From assembly GCA_963402885.1 (NCBI GenBank), contig OY727095.1, positions 21,023,001 to 21,087,000 of the forward strand: a stretch of DNA of 64,000 bases. Direction: 5' to 3'. The DNA comes from Antedon bifida. Its lineage: Eukaryota; Echinodermata; Crinoidea; Comatulida; Antedonidae. The position numbers and the translations under genes were made by a program. Positions 11,044 to 22,069 of this stretch are shown here, in pieces (position 1 is the first letter of the stretch; each line of letters opens with the position of its first letter). A model generated the notes under the pieces. The model did no database searches. It saw only the letters and a list, made by a program, of their open reading frames with translations, and was not told the origin of the DNA.

Positions 11044-13170
11044 GGCGGCTTGTGTACTACATGCAACCGAAGGTCAGCCTGCGGTGACGGTGGAAGATGT
11101 TGTCTTTCATTACAACATTTTTTAAGGATTCAAGTCGAATTAGTTGAAAACGCTGTAAATGCAATGGCCAAAGAACTTCTTAGAGCAGTCGAACATGACC
11201 ATCAATCTGACATGAGCCTAGATGATCTACCACGCAAATTGCGAAAGCTGGAAGAGAAGGTAGAGGTATAAGAGAGCACTATTGCAAGACAAGAGCAAGA
11301 ATTGCGATCTTTCCACCAGCACCTGGCAACACTTGAACTCACTAGGTCACCACATTTACTACCACCACAACCCCAACTAATACAACAATAGCCAACACAA
11401 ATCTGCCCTGATTTACGAAAGGGCATTATCTCAAAAAATGTAGTTTTGAGTAAATAAGCAAAACGTGTTTGAGTTTATCTTTAAAAATCTAGAGACAAAT
11501 TAATGGTTTTTCAGTTATAATAGGTATTAGTACATATATAGAAAATATGTAACATGAATTTTATTTTAATAATTTATTTTTTAGGGGGTCAAAATTGAGA
11601 TAATTCCTTCTTGTAAATTATTCATACTAACTAATAACAATAGATAATTTAACAAAAGGCATTATCTCTATATTTACATAGAATGTACACTACAAAACTA
11701 ATCTAATAGCACAAGACAAATATGTTGCAGTAGGGATAGGTAAAGTTAATGAGAGGGAGTAACATGTGGCTGTTGGGCAAGGGGTGGGGAGGGTGTTTGT
11801 GGGGGTGGCGATTGGTTTGGGGGGGGGGAGGTGATTGTGGTGCTCGCTTTGGAAGGATTTCATGAAATTTGATGACAAAAACATAAAACAACCAATTTAT
11901 CGCATTTTCTATCTTGATACAGATTACTGCTTTATGCATTATATTTACAAGTTTTGTATTTGATATATTTATGCGTTTTTAACAGATTGCGTACGTTTGA
12001 AGTTGGTGGATTTTTCCAAAAGTTTTCTGTTTGTGTAATCAATTTTTTTATTATGTTGTTGTTATTAATTTGTGGAGTTCCTGTTTTTCTTTAAAAACTC
12101 TCTAGACATATAACTGGTATCCATATATTCACATTTCCAGTATAATTTTTTTTCAACCTTTTTAAAGAGTACTTATTTAACATCATGAAGTTTTGGTATG
12201 CGTAGAAGTCGGTATGAGACATTTCGTTGTCTATAAAAAGTACAAATTTATTAATATTATGCAAATATATTAATATGTAATAGAATAATCAATGTAAAGG
12301 AATAATCGATGTAATGGAATTCAATGTAATGACTACGCTTACTGACAGCCACACCCAAAATAAAATGTAATTCAAAAGACTAAAATACGAATTTCCCAAT
12401 GCCATTGTTTTATAACAAAAGTTGCATAACATTGATTTAAATATCAATTGGAAAACACTACAAATGACCATTGGACTTTTTTTACATTTTCAAGGATAAT
12501 AACGAAGACATAAGTAATAAAAAGTAATAATTAACTTAGGCCTACTCATTCAATAGGCTCTTGGAAATGTCCTTTGCAGCCATGCTCTTCCATTTTAGTT
12601 AGGTATCCGCATAAATTTATTTTAGTGTTGTCAAATACAATAATTTGATTAAAAGTATTCAATTTATTTTAGTTAACATCTACAAATATAGTTTGAGCGT
12701 GCTAATTAGCATGCATCAAGTCAACCTTTGATTGGATAATTGTTACCGCTGCAGTGTGCAGTCAAGCGATCATTTCCTGTTGTGTATTGTTTTTTTGAGA
12801 TAATGCTTTCTACTGAATTTTTTGTAGGTATGAGTAAAGATAATGCCCAAACTGATTTTAATTTTTTTAATATTTTTAATATTTATAAAAAAAATTTTTA
12901 GTAGCTGTTAAGTTTAAATGATAGATTATACCCTCAAAAGTCATGTAAGACAAAAATCTCAATTTTGAAAAAAATTGAGATAATGCCCTTTCGTAAATCA
13001 GGGCAGAAATGCCACAGCAACAACAAATACAAGACGAAATAACGCATGTTATAATTACAAAGCTACCGACTCATCACGTTGACTGTCGAAAGGTTGCCTG
13101 GTGTCTGGTGGAATATTTCTTCATCGAAGAAGAACGCGAGCGCTGCAAAACATTAGGTAAACGGGGCACC
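11044..13170 (+). pseudogene. Coiled-coil plus BEN-like coding region, split by a transposon
   Basis: From about 11120 one frame reads a helical segment (ELVENAVNAMAKELLRAVEH, then DDLPRKLRKLEEKVEV). It continues past a TAA (11269-11271) and a TAG (~11389) through ARQEQELRSFHQH into a Pro/Gln-rich stretch at 11395. A 1604 bp transposon follows. If the element and one copy of its AAAT TSD are ignored, the same frame resumes at 13009 with MPQQQQIQDE. It continues into a domain with HHVDCRKVAWCLVEYFF and ERERCKTLGKRG, matching the general pattern of a BEN domain (helix, [FL]-x-E-E, SxxGxR-like end). An acceptor-like TTACTTTAG ends at 11043. The in-frame stops and the insertion make it a pseudogene. 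BEN assignment is tentative. Confidence 0.55.
11403..13006. mobile_element. 1.6 kb DNA transposon with 4-bp AAAT TSD
   Basis: TIRs are near-perfect over ~33 bp: CTGCCCTGATTTACGAAAGG then GCATTATCTCAA at 11403, and its inverse ending GTAAATCAGGGCAG at 13006. AAAT flanks both ends (11399-11402 and 13007-13010). Sub-terminal GAGATAAT motifs recur inside (near 11600, 11660, 12797 and 12838). The body is AT-rich and contains a G/T-rich tract (11760-11850) but no transposase, so this is a non-autonomous element. A 4-bp TSD with these ends does not let me choose a superfamily (Sola- or Chapaev-type TSD length). Confidence 0.85.
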
Positions 13171-13705
13171 AATATCAGGACTTCCGTTACAAGAAAAGGC
13201 ATTTCTATTCGCTAAGGATCTTTACCACAATCAAAGCTGGCTTTCATGTTTTAAAATTAGACATGCAATTTGCTCAGTTTCACTACACGGCGAAAGTTTA
13301 TCTGCAAATGTCGATGCGGTTGATGCCTTTAAAGCTAATTTACAAAAGATAATTGAAGAAGAAGGTCTCAGAAGGGAATCAACTGTTTTAACACGGATGA
13401 GACAGGGTTATTGTGGCAGCTAATGCCTAATCATTCTCTTGTTCTTAATGGTGAAACATCGGCGAAGAACTTCAAGACAGGCAAATATAGGGTTACGGTT
13501 CTCAGTAAAACAAACACGAGCAAAACATGTAAAGTGCCACTTGCCTTCATTCACAAATCGGCTACCAGTCTACTAATACAGCCAACATATTGCATGAGTG
13601 GATATGTTTGTTTTAAAAAAATGGTTCCACGATAGATTCATTCGACATGTAAAAATGTTTGTTCCAGAAACAATTTCAAGACAACGAATGAGAGACTCGG
13701 TAATA
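13164..13705 (+). pseudogene. Tigger/pogo DDE transposase fragment
   Basis: Starting at APISGLPLQEKAFLFAKDL, the frame shows a CENP-B-type helix-turn-helix (SWLSCFKIRHAICSVSLHGE near 13241). After a frameshift at ~13390 comes the DDE_1 core start NTDETGLLWQLMPNHSLVLN, with TGKYRVTVL and KVPLAFIHKSA following. After a second shift WMDMFVLKKWFHDRFIRHVK is present near 13600-13650. The second catalytic Asp region is missing beyond ~13705. The order matches Tigger/pogo (Tc1-mariner superfamily) transposases of ~500 residues, so this is a decayed internal piece. It abuts the BEN-like relic directly. Confidence 0.8.
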
Positions 13706-14229
13706 AGAATAGATCCAATAGGCAGACATATGCACTCCTTGAGATGTATACATAGATGTGTTTATTCGCTTCCATCTCCGTTATATTATCTCTCTGACAC
13801 AGGTGTGACTAAGCAGACTAACAATTTTTTTTTTAAAGTGATTGATCATTTTATTCTTGGTCTTCCCACTCTGATATATCGACGACAGAGAGCGGACATT
13901 ATTCAAGTTTTTAGAATTGTTAAAGGTTTTGATTGTTTTTGATCTAAACTTAAGTTCAAACATTCACATCTTAATATAAGGAGGGACACATTTTCCAGGA
14001 GTAATTCTGTTATGGAATGCCCTGTCTATGGATGTTTCATGTTCTACTGTCAACTCGTTTGAAGCAAAGCTTAATGTTACATGGTCCAACCACCTGCCAT
14101 TTTTTTTTTCGCCATACCAAAAGTGACTTTATTTTCAAGAGGGGCTTTTAAGCACCGAGTGCTTCGCCTCAGTCCGGTAGAGGCAAGTGTATAGGAAAAA
14201 AGTAAAGTAGAAACGAAATGATGAGGATA
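13706..14229. other. Spacer between two Tigger pieces
   Basis: No domain recognised. At about 13860-14070 a short plus-strand reading recalls the C-terminal end of reverse transcriptases or endonuclease ORFs, but it is too short to claim. A T-run at ~14101 is followed by a GC-richer patch (14140-14180). Confidence 0.25.
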
Positions 14230-14330
14230 GGTATGGCAAAAGGAAAATGTTTTCACTACAAGGCGAAAGTTTATCTGCAAATGTCGATGCAGTTGATGCC
14301 TTTAAATCTAAATTACAAAATTATATACAA
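14230..14330 (+). pseudogene. Second copy of a Tigger transposase segment
   Basis: The block at 14252-14326 repeats 13277-13350 almost exactly (GGCGAAAGTTTATCTGCAAA, then TGTCGATGCRGTTGATGCCT), coding for the SLHGESLSANVDAVDAFK part of the Tigger helix-turn-helix region. It stops where the family A MITE copy begins at ~14354. It therefore looks like a partial local duplication, or a second insertion of the same family. Confidence 0.7.
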
Positions 14331-14353
14331 TTTCTGACAAGTAAGGCAAGCAT

Positions 14354-14490
14354 AAAAACTACACAAACCAATATAGTGGTGTTGGTAGTCTATAAGTGAT
14401 AGCTTACCTGGATGAACCGACATAGGCCTTTTCCCCTTCAAGGGAGAACATAACCGAAAAGTAAAAATGTATTCCTGAACTCCCCCTCCA
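14354..14490. mobile_element. MITE family A, copy 2 (inverted, partial)
   Basis: ACACAAACCAATATAGTGGT followed by GTTGGTAGTCTATAAGTGAT is the inverse of 3905-3970. Similarity continues through TTACCTGGATGAACCGACAT and the ATAAC-GAAAAGTA block towards the element's other half, then fades at ~14490. The far TIR is not intact. Confidence 0.6.
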
Positions 14491-14756
14491 AGACAGTGGT
14501 ATCGCCCATGAGCCACGCCCTAATGTGGGCGGCAACGCCCATGAATACCTCACCATTTCTTTTCGAGACGTCGAAACATGTACAAGTTTCGTCCAGAGTA
14601 GAACAATATCCTATTCTATTGTACTATATACTGAGTTAAGCCTAGCTGTTGAATTGATAAAATCGAATCTGTTTGTTAAAGATATGGCTAAGTCATTGAT
14701 ATGGATGGATTATTGAATATTGTAATAGAAGGAAGGTAAAAAATAACAATACATAT

Positions 14757-14843
14757 TCGGAACTAAAAGAAGAAGCACTAAATAGAGAAGCCTGGAAAAA
14801 GAAGACTCATTTACATACAACCTGTCCTATTGGTATATAAGTA
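14757..14843 (+). pseudogene. C-terminal scrap of a non-LTR retrotransposon ORF
   Basis: One frame reads YSELKEEALNREAWKKKTHL and then HTTCPIGI and a stop. From memory, an [AS]xNRxxWR/K...CP ending is common at the C-terminus of endonuclease-reverse transcriptase ORFs. The piece is only 28 codons and stands alone. Confidence 0.35.
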
Positions 14844-16440
14844 CTCTAGGCGTTGTTTTCTGTTCTGTCACATTTTAAGGCAGTGTGCCTATTAATTAAA
14901 TGTCTCACTATAGTTATTTTAACTCGAAAGTTCGATGGAATTATTCATGATATATTTTAAAGATTTGTTCCACAGTCTGAAGGAAGACGCAATGTTGCAT
15001 CCTGACAATAATTGACCCCTGTTCTGTTTACATATGTTTATGCGAGATACTCAAAATGAATTAATTTTTTAAGGGTTAAGATAGGATGTCACGCATGTGA
15101 TATACTGATAAAGTTTACAGAATTTGCGAGAATGAGAAAATGTTGTAACAATTGATATTCAAAATCAAGAATCAACTCTAAATGTAAACAATCCTACCGA
15201 GTTATGTTAAAAACCCAACAAGCTAACAAGCGTCAATACCTTCTGACGAACACGAAGATGCAGTTATCATTCCAGAAACAAACTTTCCATTTGCCACTGA
15301 TAAATTACAAAGTTTCCTTTTTTAGGATTACCATCTGCTGTTGAATACAGTATGTACTTATTCAGTCAGCAAGAATTGCAATTGGACCTTCATTTTTGGT
15401 ATATATTTGTCTGCGATATTTGTGTGTTTGCCTGTAAGCAGGATAACATCAAAACTTACAAAACAAGACATACCTTTACCAAATTTAATAGATTAAGATA
15501 GATATGTAGTCACAGAAAACTGTGGAGGCAATCAGGACCAGGATCCAAATTCTAGACCACTTTTTTTACTCATTTTAGACTGTACTAACTACTACTGTGG
15601 TAGCACTACTACTGTACAACAATTGACATATGTGGCACAGACAAGCCACAAGTTCTTCATCCTAACCAATGATAATGACTTTTAGTGATATAAACAAAAA
15701 TATTTTCCTTAACGACGAACACCGTATCCGGCGCTGTGATTGGCCAATTGTGCTCACATGGCTTTAAAGCTGTAAAACATCCACCCATGTGTGCAGTGGT
15801 TCGGAGGAGGAAGCAGGACACAACGCGACAGCAGTGTATACTTACTTTACTTGGTAAAAAACTTAAATTAATAATGGCGTGTAAAGACCAAGACAAAACT
15901 GAAATTGCTAAACAATTAAAGTATTATCGTGAGCAAATATCGGAGACGAAGATTGTAATGTTTTTGATGACATGATAACACATTTTTTTGGTAAGGAATT
16001 GTCAGACAGTGATGATGATGACAATGTCAATGATTTCAATGAAATTCTGCATAGACCCTTATTATTAATTTATTTGCATCTAAATAGGGTTCCAAATTAT
16101 ATCAAGTTTACAAAGATACTCCACTAAATGATACAACCATTGCCTTACAACCATTAGTATATTATATTATTATGGTGCAAACGTTTGTGAATTGTAAATT
16201 ATTTTCATTTTTGCTATACAAACAAACATACGTTAATTTATCAATTTGAGTCTAAATAAATATAATCAACTTCCGCCCATCCACGACATTGAACCAGTTT
16301 TATCTTATTTTTTTATTATTGTCTGCAGCAACTACAATTTTTTACCCAGCCATCCACGACATTGGTCATGGATTTCCATCTCACATCAGACATAGTGTGC
16401 AACAAGGAGTATAATGATAATTTGATATCAAGCATTTTCG
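14844..16440. other. Mostly non-coding stretch
   Basis: No recognisable family. A frame at 15736-15975 encodes a short basic then acidic peptide (DQDKTEIAKQLKYYREQ) followed by Asp codon runs at 16010-16040. It has protein-like composition but no identity. The phrase CCATCCACGACATTG occurs twice (16277 and 16350), a local direct repeat of unknown meaning. Confidence 0.3.
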
Positions 16441-16469
16441 CTATAAACAGAGCAAGTCGTCAAAACCAA

Positions 16470-16740
16470 AAAGAAAGTGAAAGCAGGTAAAGTTGGGAAA
16501 CCAGCAAAGCACAAACAATTCCCTATGTTAACCGAAATGACGAATGCTTTTCTGGAGACGCATGGTTTTGAAGCGCAAGAGAGGCGGCCTACAACAACAT
16601 GTAGGAGTAATTTTAAATGAACGGACGACAATGCCATTGACAATTTATTACCACTGGCGTATAAATCATGACCGTGCAAAAAAGGAACACTCACAGCCAA
16701 AGAACATTAATTCATTGACCGATTTAACAAAGCAGGAATA
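16470..16740 (+). pseudogene. Transposon-derived coding fragment, family uncertain
   Basis: The frame KVGKPAKHKQFPMLTEMTNA, then FLETHGFEAQERRPTTT, resembles an N-terminal segment shared by uncharacterised transposon-like ORFs in cnidarians and echinoderms. Stop codons and frame changes appear within 120 bp, and a further scrap (HDRAKKEHSQPKNINSL) follows in another frame. The call rests on pattern memory only. Confidence 0.3.
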
Positions 16741-16993
16741 AAAGAGATAATTGAACCCCAGCCCCAGCCACCCAGCTTTCGTCATTGCGAGATGAATATT
16801 GTTTTTGTTGGAACATTGTGTACGATGCACAAACATGCTAGAGTTTGTAAAATGCCAAAAAGTTGGATGCACATTGCTCAGTAAGGCCAATTAGAGCTTT
16901 ATAAAATAGTTGAGAAGGCATGACAGCCATATGTCAATACCAACCAAAGACTTGGTCAATCTTGATCATTATTTAACTTGGCTTGATATGTTA

Positions 16994-17197
16994 AGCCTGT
17001 TTTCCTGTCGATGTTATTCGACGCTATCGTTAACAATAATTGGCGATCTTCTACGTAAACATTGAAATATTAACGATTTACAGGAAAAGGTACTCGATAT
17101 CGTTATCATTTCAACTTGATCGTTTTCAAACGATCGTCTTTGAACTGTTAATGATTAACGACGATAGCGTCGAATAACGTCGACAGGAAAACAGGCT
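16994..17197. mobile_element. Harbinger-like MITE with TTA TSD
   Basis: TIRs of about 40 bp: AGCCTGTTTTCCTGTCGATG then TTATTCGACGCTATCGTTAA on the left, with its inverse ending CGACAGGAAAACAGGCT at 17197. TTA flanks both sides (16991-16993 and 17198-17200), as expected for the PIF/Harbinger superfamily. The 204 bp body also contains TCGATATCGTTATC and AACGATCG palindromic motifs and no coding frame. Confidence 0.8.
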
Positions 17198-17200
17198 TTA

Positions 17201-17835
17201 GAGGTCATAATATTATAGATAAGTTTTACCATTTTATTAAAAATATTCCATTATAATTTGTCCTAGAATTTCACAAGAAATGAAAAGCATAGCACAAGCA
17301 TAATGTAATTTAAAGTCATGTAAGCGAAAGCTACGATGTCATCAGACGTAACACAATTTGTCTCTATTTTATTACTGTACATGGATTTCCCAAACTATGT
17401 AGACCATATTATACTACCCATATAGATAGAGATTTCTCTATATTATGCCTCCATTTAACGGTAATTCTAAGAGCAGTTTGTAATAATAGACCTTTGAAAG
17501 GGTGAAAGCACATATTACCAAATTACCTGCCATCATCATCCTCATTACCATGATTCATGATGATGATCGCATTTCCCTACTAGGGCCTAGGCCTAATTTA
17601 ACATATTGTCATCACACAACAGTTCTTAAATATCTTTCTAAATAAAATACAATCATTACAGATTATATATTTGTACTATTAAAAACTGTAAAAACACTCA
17701 CAGATTGCTAGGTCCATTTTCTGAGGTAACAAATCGTGTCTTCCAGTCATGCCAATCAGCTGAATCCTGTCTCGCGATGAGTAGGCCAAACGAGTTGGCA
17801 TTGCTCTCGCATGCGCAGTAGGATTTCACAGCTTA
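17201..17835. other. Non-coding stretch
   Basis: AT-rich with a CAT/ATG trinucleotide-rich patch at 17530-17570. Nothing further is recognised. Confidence 0.3.
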
Positions 17836-18039
17836 TTGCATTTCGATAATCGCCACATCATGTGTTTCGAAAGCTGCCTATTAACCAGACAAGGAGTTAA
17901 TATCAATAAAGAGCATTTCCCTAACCTAAAAAATCCGGTTTACTTGCAATCTGTTGACAAGGTACGTAGAATCCGAGTGGATGGAAGTTGGTCAGACAAG
18001 TGCCTTAAGGTCAAAACGAATGACAGATTCAAATGTGAG
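17836..18039 (+). CDS. Candidate exon with good donor site, unknown product
   Basis: An ATG frame codes for ~68 residues (including LLTRQGVNINKEHFPNLKN and VYLQSVDKVRRIRVDGSWSD) and runs into CAAATGTGAG|GTAAGCATTTT, a strong donor at 18039/18040. The composition is protein-like and Lys/Arg/Asn rich. No downstream acceptor exon with a matching phase was found. It may be a real first exon or part of an old transposon. Confidence 0.4.
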
Positions 18040-18184
18040 GTAAGCATTTTGTCCTTTTTATATTGTTTTAAAAATTATTATTGATCTCTTCACATTTTTG
18101 CTGTACAATTAAAGGATTAATACTTTTGATTTTAGATTATGACCGTTGTTAGATTACGGTCAGTTGTGGTGTCTATTAATTGTC

Positions 18185-18658
18185 TTATTTCTGTGTTAAA
18201 AAAAGCAAAGTCGTGGCCATGTCCTCCGAGGGCCGCGCCATTTTGTTTATCTTTGATCTATAATATGAAACCTGACATGTCAGATGCATTATGGGCATGA
18301 AATATTTTTTTAAACTCTGCGCAATGGTCAGTTTGTTGAAGCCTATCCTTTGACAACATTTTGATACCAAATTTGTTTTGGTTTCTGGCATATTTTTGTC
18401 TAATTTTCTGCAAGCTACACATGGCGGATGGCGGACCAAGCTTTCAAAAAACGCACTGTGCGCGCGCAAGAATGGCGAATTCCAACATATTTGAAAAGAA
18501 AATGTCCTTGGCATTATTTTATTATTTTTTTTTGAGTTTAGAAAAAAGTAATGGCTATGTGACATAGGCCTATGCTTTTTTAGGTCGCAGGGGAGCAAAA
18601 TATACTTAGGGGTCAATGGGTTATAAGCGGAAAGCCAGTCAGTTAAAGTCGAAGGCAT
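18185..18658 (-). other. 157-codon minus-strand frame beside a CpG-richer patch, doubtful
   Basis: A long open frame for this AT-rich sequence, but no domain is seen and parts of its length come from T-runs. The plus strand in the same interval has GGGCCGCGCCATTTTG (~18230) and CACATGGCGGATGGCGGACC (~18420), a composition often found near animal transcription starts. The interval may be a promoter relic rather than a coding gene. Both readings are speculative. Confidence 0.2.
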
Positions 18659-18939
18659 GGATGGATTTTAGGCTTTAAATAAAATTTAAAACTATTATTT
18701 AAAACACAGCACCATTTTGGGTACCGTTTCTAGCCTAGTCCTACCTTGTCTTTTTGCATGCTCAATCCACTGTGTGCCCGGCATTATCAGTCAATGTCTG
18801 TTCTAAGCTAGCCAGGTCTATGTGGTCCAGCTTTTCCTCTCTCTTTTCCAATCATCATAAAAAATAATCAGGTACGTCCGGTAGGCCTCCTTCTATTCCT
18901 ATACCGGTATCTCTAACCATGCTGGGGGAAGGTCCAGCA

Positions 18940-18990
18940 GGCTAGTAGGCATAGGCCTAGGCCTAGGGCCTAGTAGCCTAGTAGTTACTA
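18940..18990. repeat. TAGGCC-type hexamer run
   Basis: AGTAGGCATAGGCCTAGGCC, TAGGGCCTAGTAGCC and similar form a short imperfect run of the TAGGCC hexamer. Shorter runs are at 17583, 34003-34025 and 41524-41542. Confidence 0.7.
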
Positions 18991-19697
18991 AATTGTATTG
19001 TAGTTGAAAATCTGCATTATTATGGCATGATTCATGAATCATTCATAGATGTATTGTAAGGCTTGGGCTAGGCCTCTTATGTAGGCCAACAGATGAAAAC
19101 AAATGTAAATAGAGACTACAGTATTGTTTAACTTCACCGCCCGTCGGTTTCTTATCATAGCCCGTTTTCTTTTTCCGAGTCCTTCTCCTCTTTCCTCTCC
19201 TCTGCCACGTCCTTACTTGATATGAGTAGTTCGACAACACACATGTGGTTTCAAGAGAAGCCGAAGAGGCTTTGGTCTATGGGAGGCTATTAAGGCCATA
19301 ACATTATTTCAGTAGGCCCTATTATATGAGTTTAAACCAAAAAAATAATGAAATTATTTAAAAATAATAATATGTATTTGTACCGTATATGTTTATTAAT
19401 AATAGAGTCTAATAATAATATTGGGAAGGAAGACAGAGGCCCAAGATTTAATGACTTTGTTTATGGAATGACCAAGTAGAGATTCTGGTACTAGCTCGCA
19501 GAGAATACATGAAATATCAATTAGTAACATTACAGATGTAATTGTAAGTTGAATCAGATCACATTACTAATTTATTTTAAATTACATACGCCGCACACTT
19601 GTATTCAGTATTATAACAAACAATTTGGGTCTAAACTATAGACATATGCCTACTTATTTACAAATTGTTTAAGTTATCTGAACAAACGATCTGATTA
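18991..19697. other. Non-coding stretch
   Basis: AT-rich with no coding or repeat signature that I can support. It ends at the TA preceding the pogo-like terminus. Confidence 0.3.
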
Positions 19698-19810
19698 CAG
19701 TAGAACCCCCTCCATTGAGACCCCTTTTCCAGGGACACCCCTATGTGCTCATTTTGGTACATTTTTTTCCCGCGACCCCCATAGGAGTCAATTTCGGTAT
19801 CCTTCGAAAT
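19698..19810. mobile_element. Pogo/Tigger-type transposon terminus (single end)
   Basis: CAGTAGAACCCCCTCCATTG follows a TA dinucleotide (19696-19697). The CAGTAGAACC start and TA target match pogo/Tigger ends. GAGACCCCTTTTCCAGGGAC and CATAGGAGTCAATTTCGG follow, typical of sub-terminal sequence. No matching inverse end was found nearby, so it is a broken or truncated copy. Confidence 0.5.
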
Positions 19811-20234
19811 ATGTTGGGGCATCGAGTCTTATTGATGGTGCCTTATTTTCACTTTTAGAATATGTATTTATTGCAAAGTTTGCCACCGTAATCTCAACGC
19901 AAATGCGTAATTATAAATATAGTGTTTTTTTTAATGAAAGTGTAACAGATATTAAGTTTGGAGAGAAGGGAGATTTTTACTACCGGTATATTGTACAGCT
20001 TCGGCAAATTCATTTAGTTGCTGACGCCAATGGCATGACTATGGGCTAGAGTGGGTGATTGCGAAGATGTCACTTGAAACTTCTGCAGCTGGAGGTTCGA
20101 TTAGTTTCATGTCAATCTCAATGACTTTGCCCTTCTATTCTTCGTTTTTCATATGCAAGCAGAATGTTTTCAGCTTTGATTATTATGGACAATTCATCAT
20201 ACTATAAACGTAGGAATAACTCATTATTTTTTAA
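19811..20234. other. Non-coding stretch
   Basis: No frame or repeat recognised between the pogo-like end and the minus-strand reverse transcriptase relic. Confidence 0.3.
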
Positions 20235-21330
20235 TCACTTTCTTACTTACTTAGTCCGGACATACCCGAACTTATATATGACTAGATTTCTCCATACCTT
20301 CCTATCATTGTGACAACCAGTTCATCTCTCTGCATACCAATGTATGTGAGTGCTGGTCTTCCTTGATTTGCACGCCCATGTCACTTGTCCACATCAGCAA
20401 CTGCAATGATTTCTTCTTTATTGCGAAGACAGTCTCCAGCAAATGTCATCTTCTTATTGTTTCTGTTATTTTTTGGTATGGCCAAAGAGCCATAGTACTT
20501 TGTTGCTGATTTTTTGTTGCCATTTTATTACCATAGCAGCACGAAGTAGTAGTGAGTGACTGCCATCAATTGCTTCCTCAAGTTTCTTTGTAATGGTCCA
20601 ACTTTCTGATCCATAAATACTGATTCAACAGTACTCTTGTAGAGTAGTTTCAGGTTTTTACTGATATTTGACCTCCATATACAGCCCATGTTTTTTCTTT
20701 TCTTATTTCAGAATCTCTGCCGGTTGTGTTAATACAGCTTCTCAAATACTGGAAATCATTCATAATTATTATCCATCTCTATACCATTCTGTGTTTTTAA
20801 CTTTTCCGGATTGATTATATGATAAATTTCATTTAGGCCCTAAGTGAAGAGCAACTTTTCAGCATCACATATCAAGTCTGAGAATAAGGCCAAATCATCA
20901 TCAACAAAGCCAGCACCGTTATTTTTATTGCAGTATATCTCCTACTACGCTGTCGTTCAAGTCAAACCTGGTGTTCGTAGCCCACAGTAGCCATTATTAA
21001 TGCATATCAAGAGGAATTAGAAAAGCATAGGGCGCCAATGTGTCCCCTTGTAGAATTCCATTCGAAATTGTGAAAAAGTCAGTCTCTCATCTCCATCTGG
21101 TGACAGTACCTTTGCTTCTGTTTTTGTTTTTATATATTATTTCGATTGCGTTTACAATGCGCTATGGGATTCCACATACTTCAAATATTTTAAACATTCT
21201 TTTACGATTACGAGTCAAATGCTTAAAGTCTACAAAAATTATCACTGCTTTTAGATTCTTGGACTTAACTCCTTCAATAATGCGTCGTAGGTAGGCTACT
21301 GAATCTAGTTAAAATATATGGTGAACTGGG
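20235..21330 (-). pseudogene. Non-LTR reverse transcriptase, highly degenerate
   Basis: On the minus strand from ~21330 down, a reverse transcriptase can be followed through many frameshifts. LRRIIEGVKSKNLKAVIIFV/DFK (motif A region, ~21250) is followed by a GIP motif near 21170, a diverged DGDER/TDFFTISNGILQGDTLAP (~21060) and an F-V-DD relic with SDLICDAEKLL (~20880). Downstream blocks match the tail of this RT type (SSISVKT..., W-L-D..., a VCPD end near 20260). The second Asp pair is broken. Order and wording resemble CR1/Rex-like RTs that share an LQGDTLAP motif. It is dead. Confidence 0.65.
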
Positions 21331-21835
21331 ACAAAATTGTAGGCAAAGTTTTTTTGGTTTTAAATTAATGTATTACTATATTTTGTCCTGACAACATACA
21401 ACAAATCAACCCTCTGTATTCCACCGCCTTCATATGCAAATGAGCATAAATATGCAAATTAGCTAGAAAAACCTAAAAAGATATGGTATCCTATTATCAT
21501 TCTAACCATGTTAGGAGTTTTATACAGTTATATTTTAAAATCTATATTGTAGGAAATGGAGATGGGCACCACGGCTTCGACTTTCCCTTTTTTTTTATAT
21601 TGTAGGCTACTAATGCTACTAAATTTGTCGCGTAATTTTACGTATCTCCTCCGAAACCACTGAATGGTATGCTCTAATTGGCATTACAATCATTATTTAC
21701 TAAAGAATCATTTAGTTTTTTTATTTATTTTTTACGTCTTAATTTTGGCTTTTAATATTTCCCATAATACACCTGAGCTAGGGTTATTAATTACATTTCT
21801 AATATAGTTTTGGTAATCAATATTGTGCAATAGGT
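21331..21835. other. Non-coding stretch
   Basis: AT-rich. Phrases such as CATATGCAAATGAGCATAAA are suggestive of repeat DNA, but no boundaries are visible. Confidence 0.3.
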
Positions 21836-22065
21836 TATGGTTATGGTTAAAAAGAAAAGGGAGTATACAAGTATACAAGTAGTGTTCCCAACTAAATTAA
21901 ATTTTTCAAATAATTCAGGTGTAAGGTGTGATTCTTGTATAAGTACAATATCAACCAACTACGTATCTTTCTTGACAGATGACAAATATATGTTAAGCAT
22001 GGTTTGCCTGGTGGTAGACTCGATAATGTTGTTCATTATTGAGGAAGTATTGCATCACAGAAATT
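21836..22065 (+). repeat. Duplicated 230 bp block, copy 1
   Basis: TTATGGTTAAAAAGAAAAGG to GTATTGCATCACAGAAAT is repeated at 24594-24811 with only a handful of differences. Both copies carry GTGTAAGGTGTGATTCTTGT and GGTTTGCCTGGTGGTAGACT. Copy 2 runs directly into a LINE ORF1-like coding relic, so the block is probably part of that retroelement; copy 1 loses similarity at ~22070. Confidence 0.85.
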
Positions 22066-22069
22066 AATG

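Noticed and set aside
16277-16365. CCATCCACGACATTG direct repeats as transposon target duplications
   Set aside because: Fifteen bp is long for a TSD and the 60-odd bp between have no element ends.
18185-18658. 157-codon minus-strand gene
   Set aside because: No domain, no splice support, and low-complexity tracts. Kept only as a doubtful feature.
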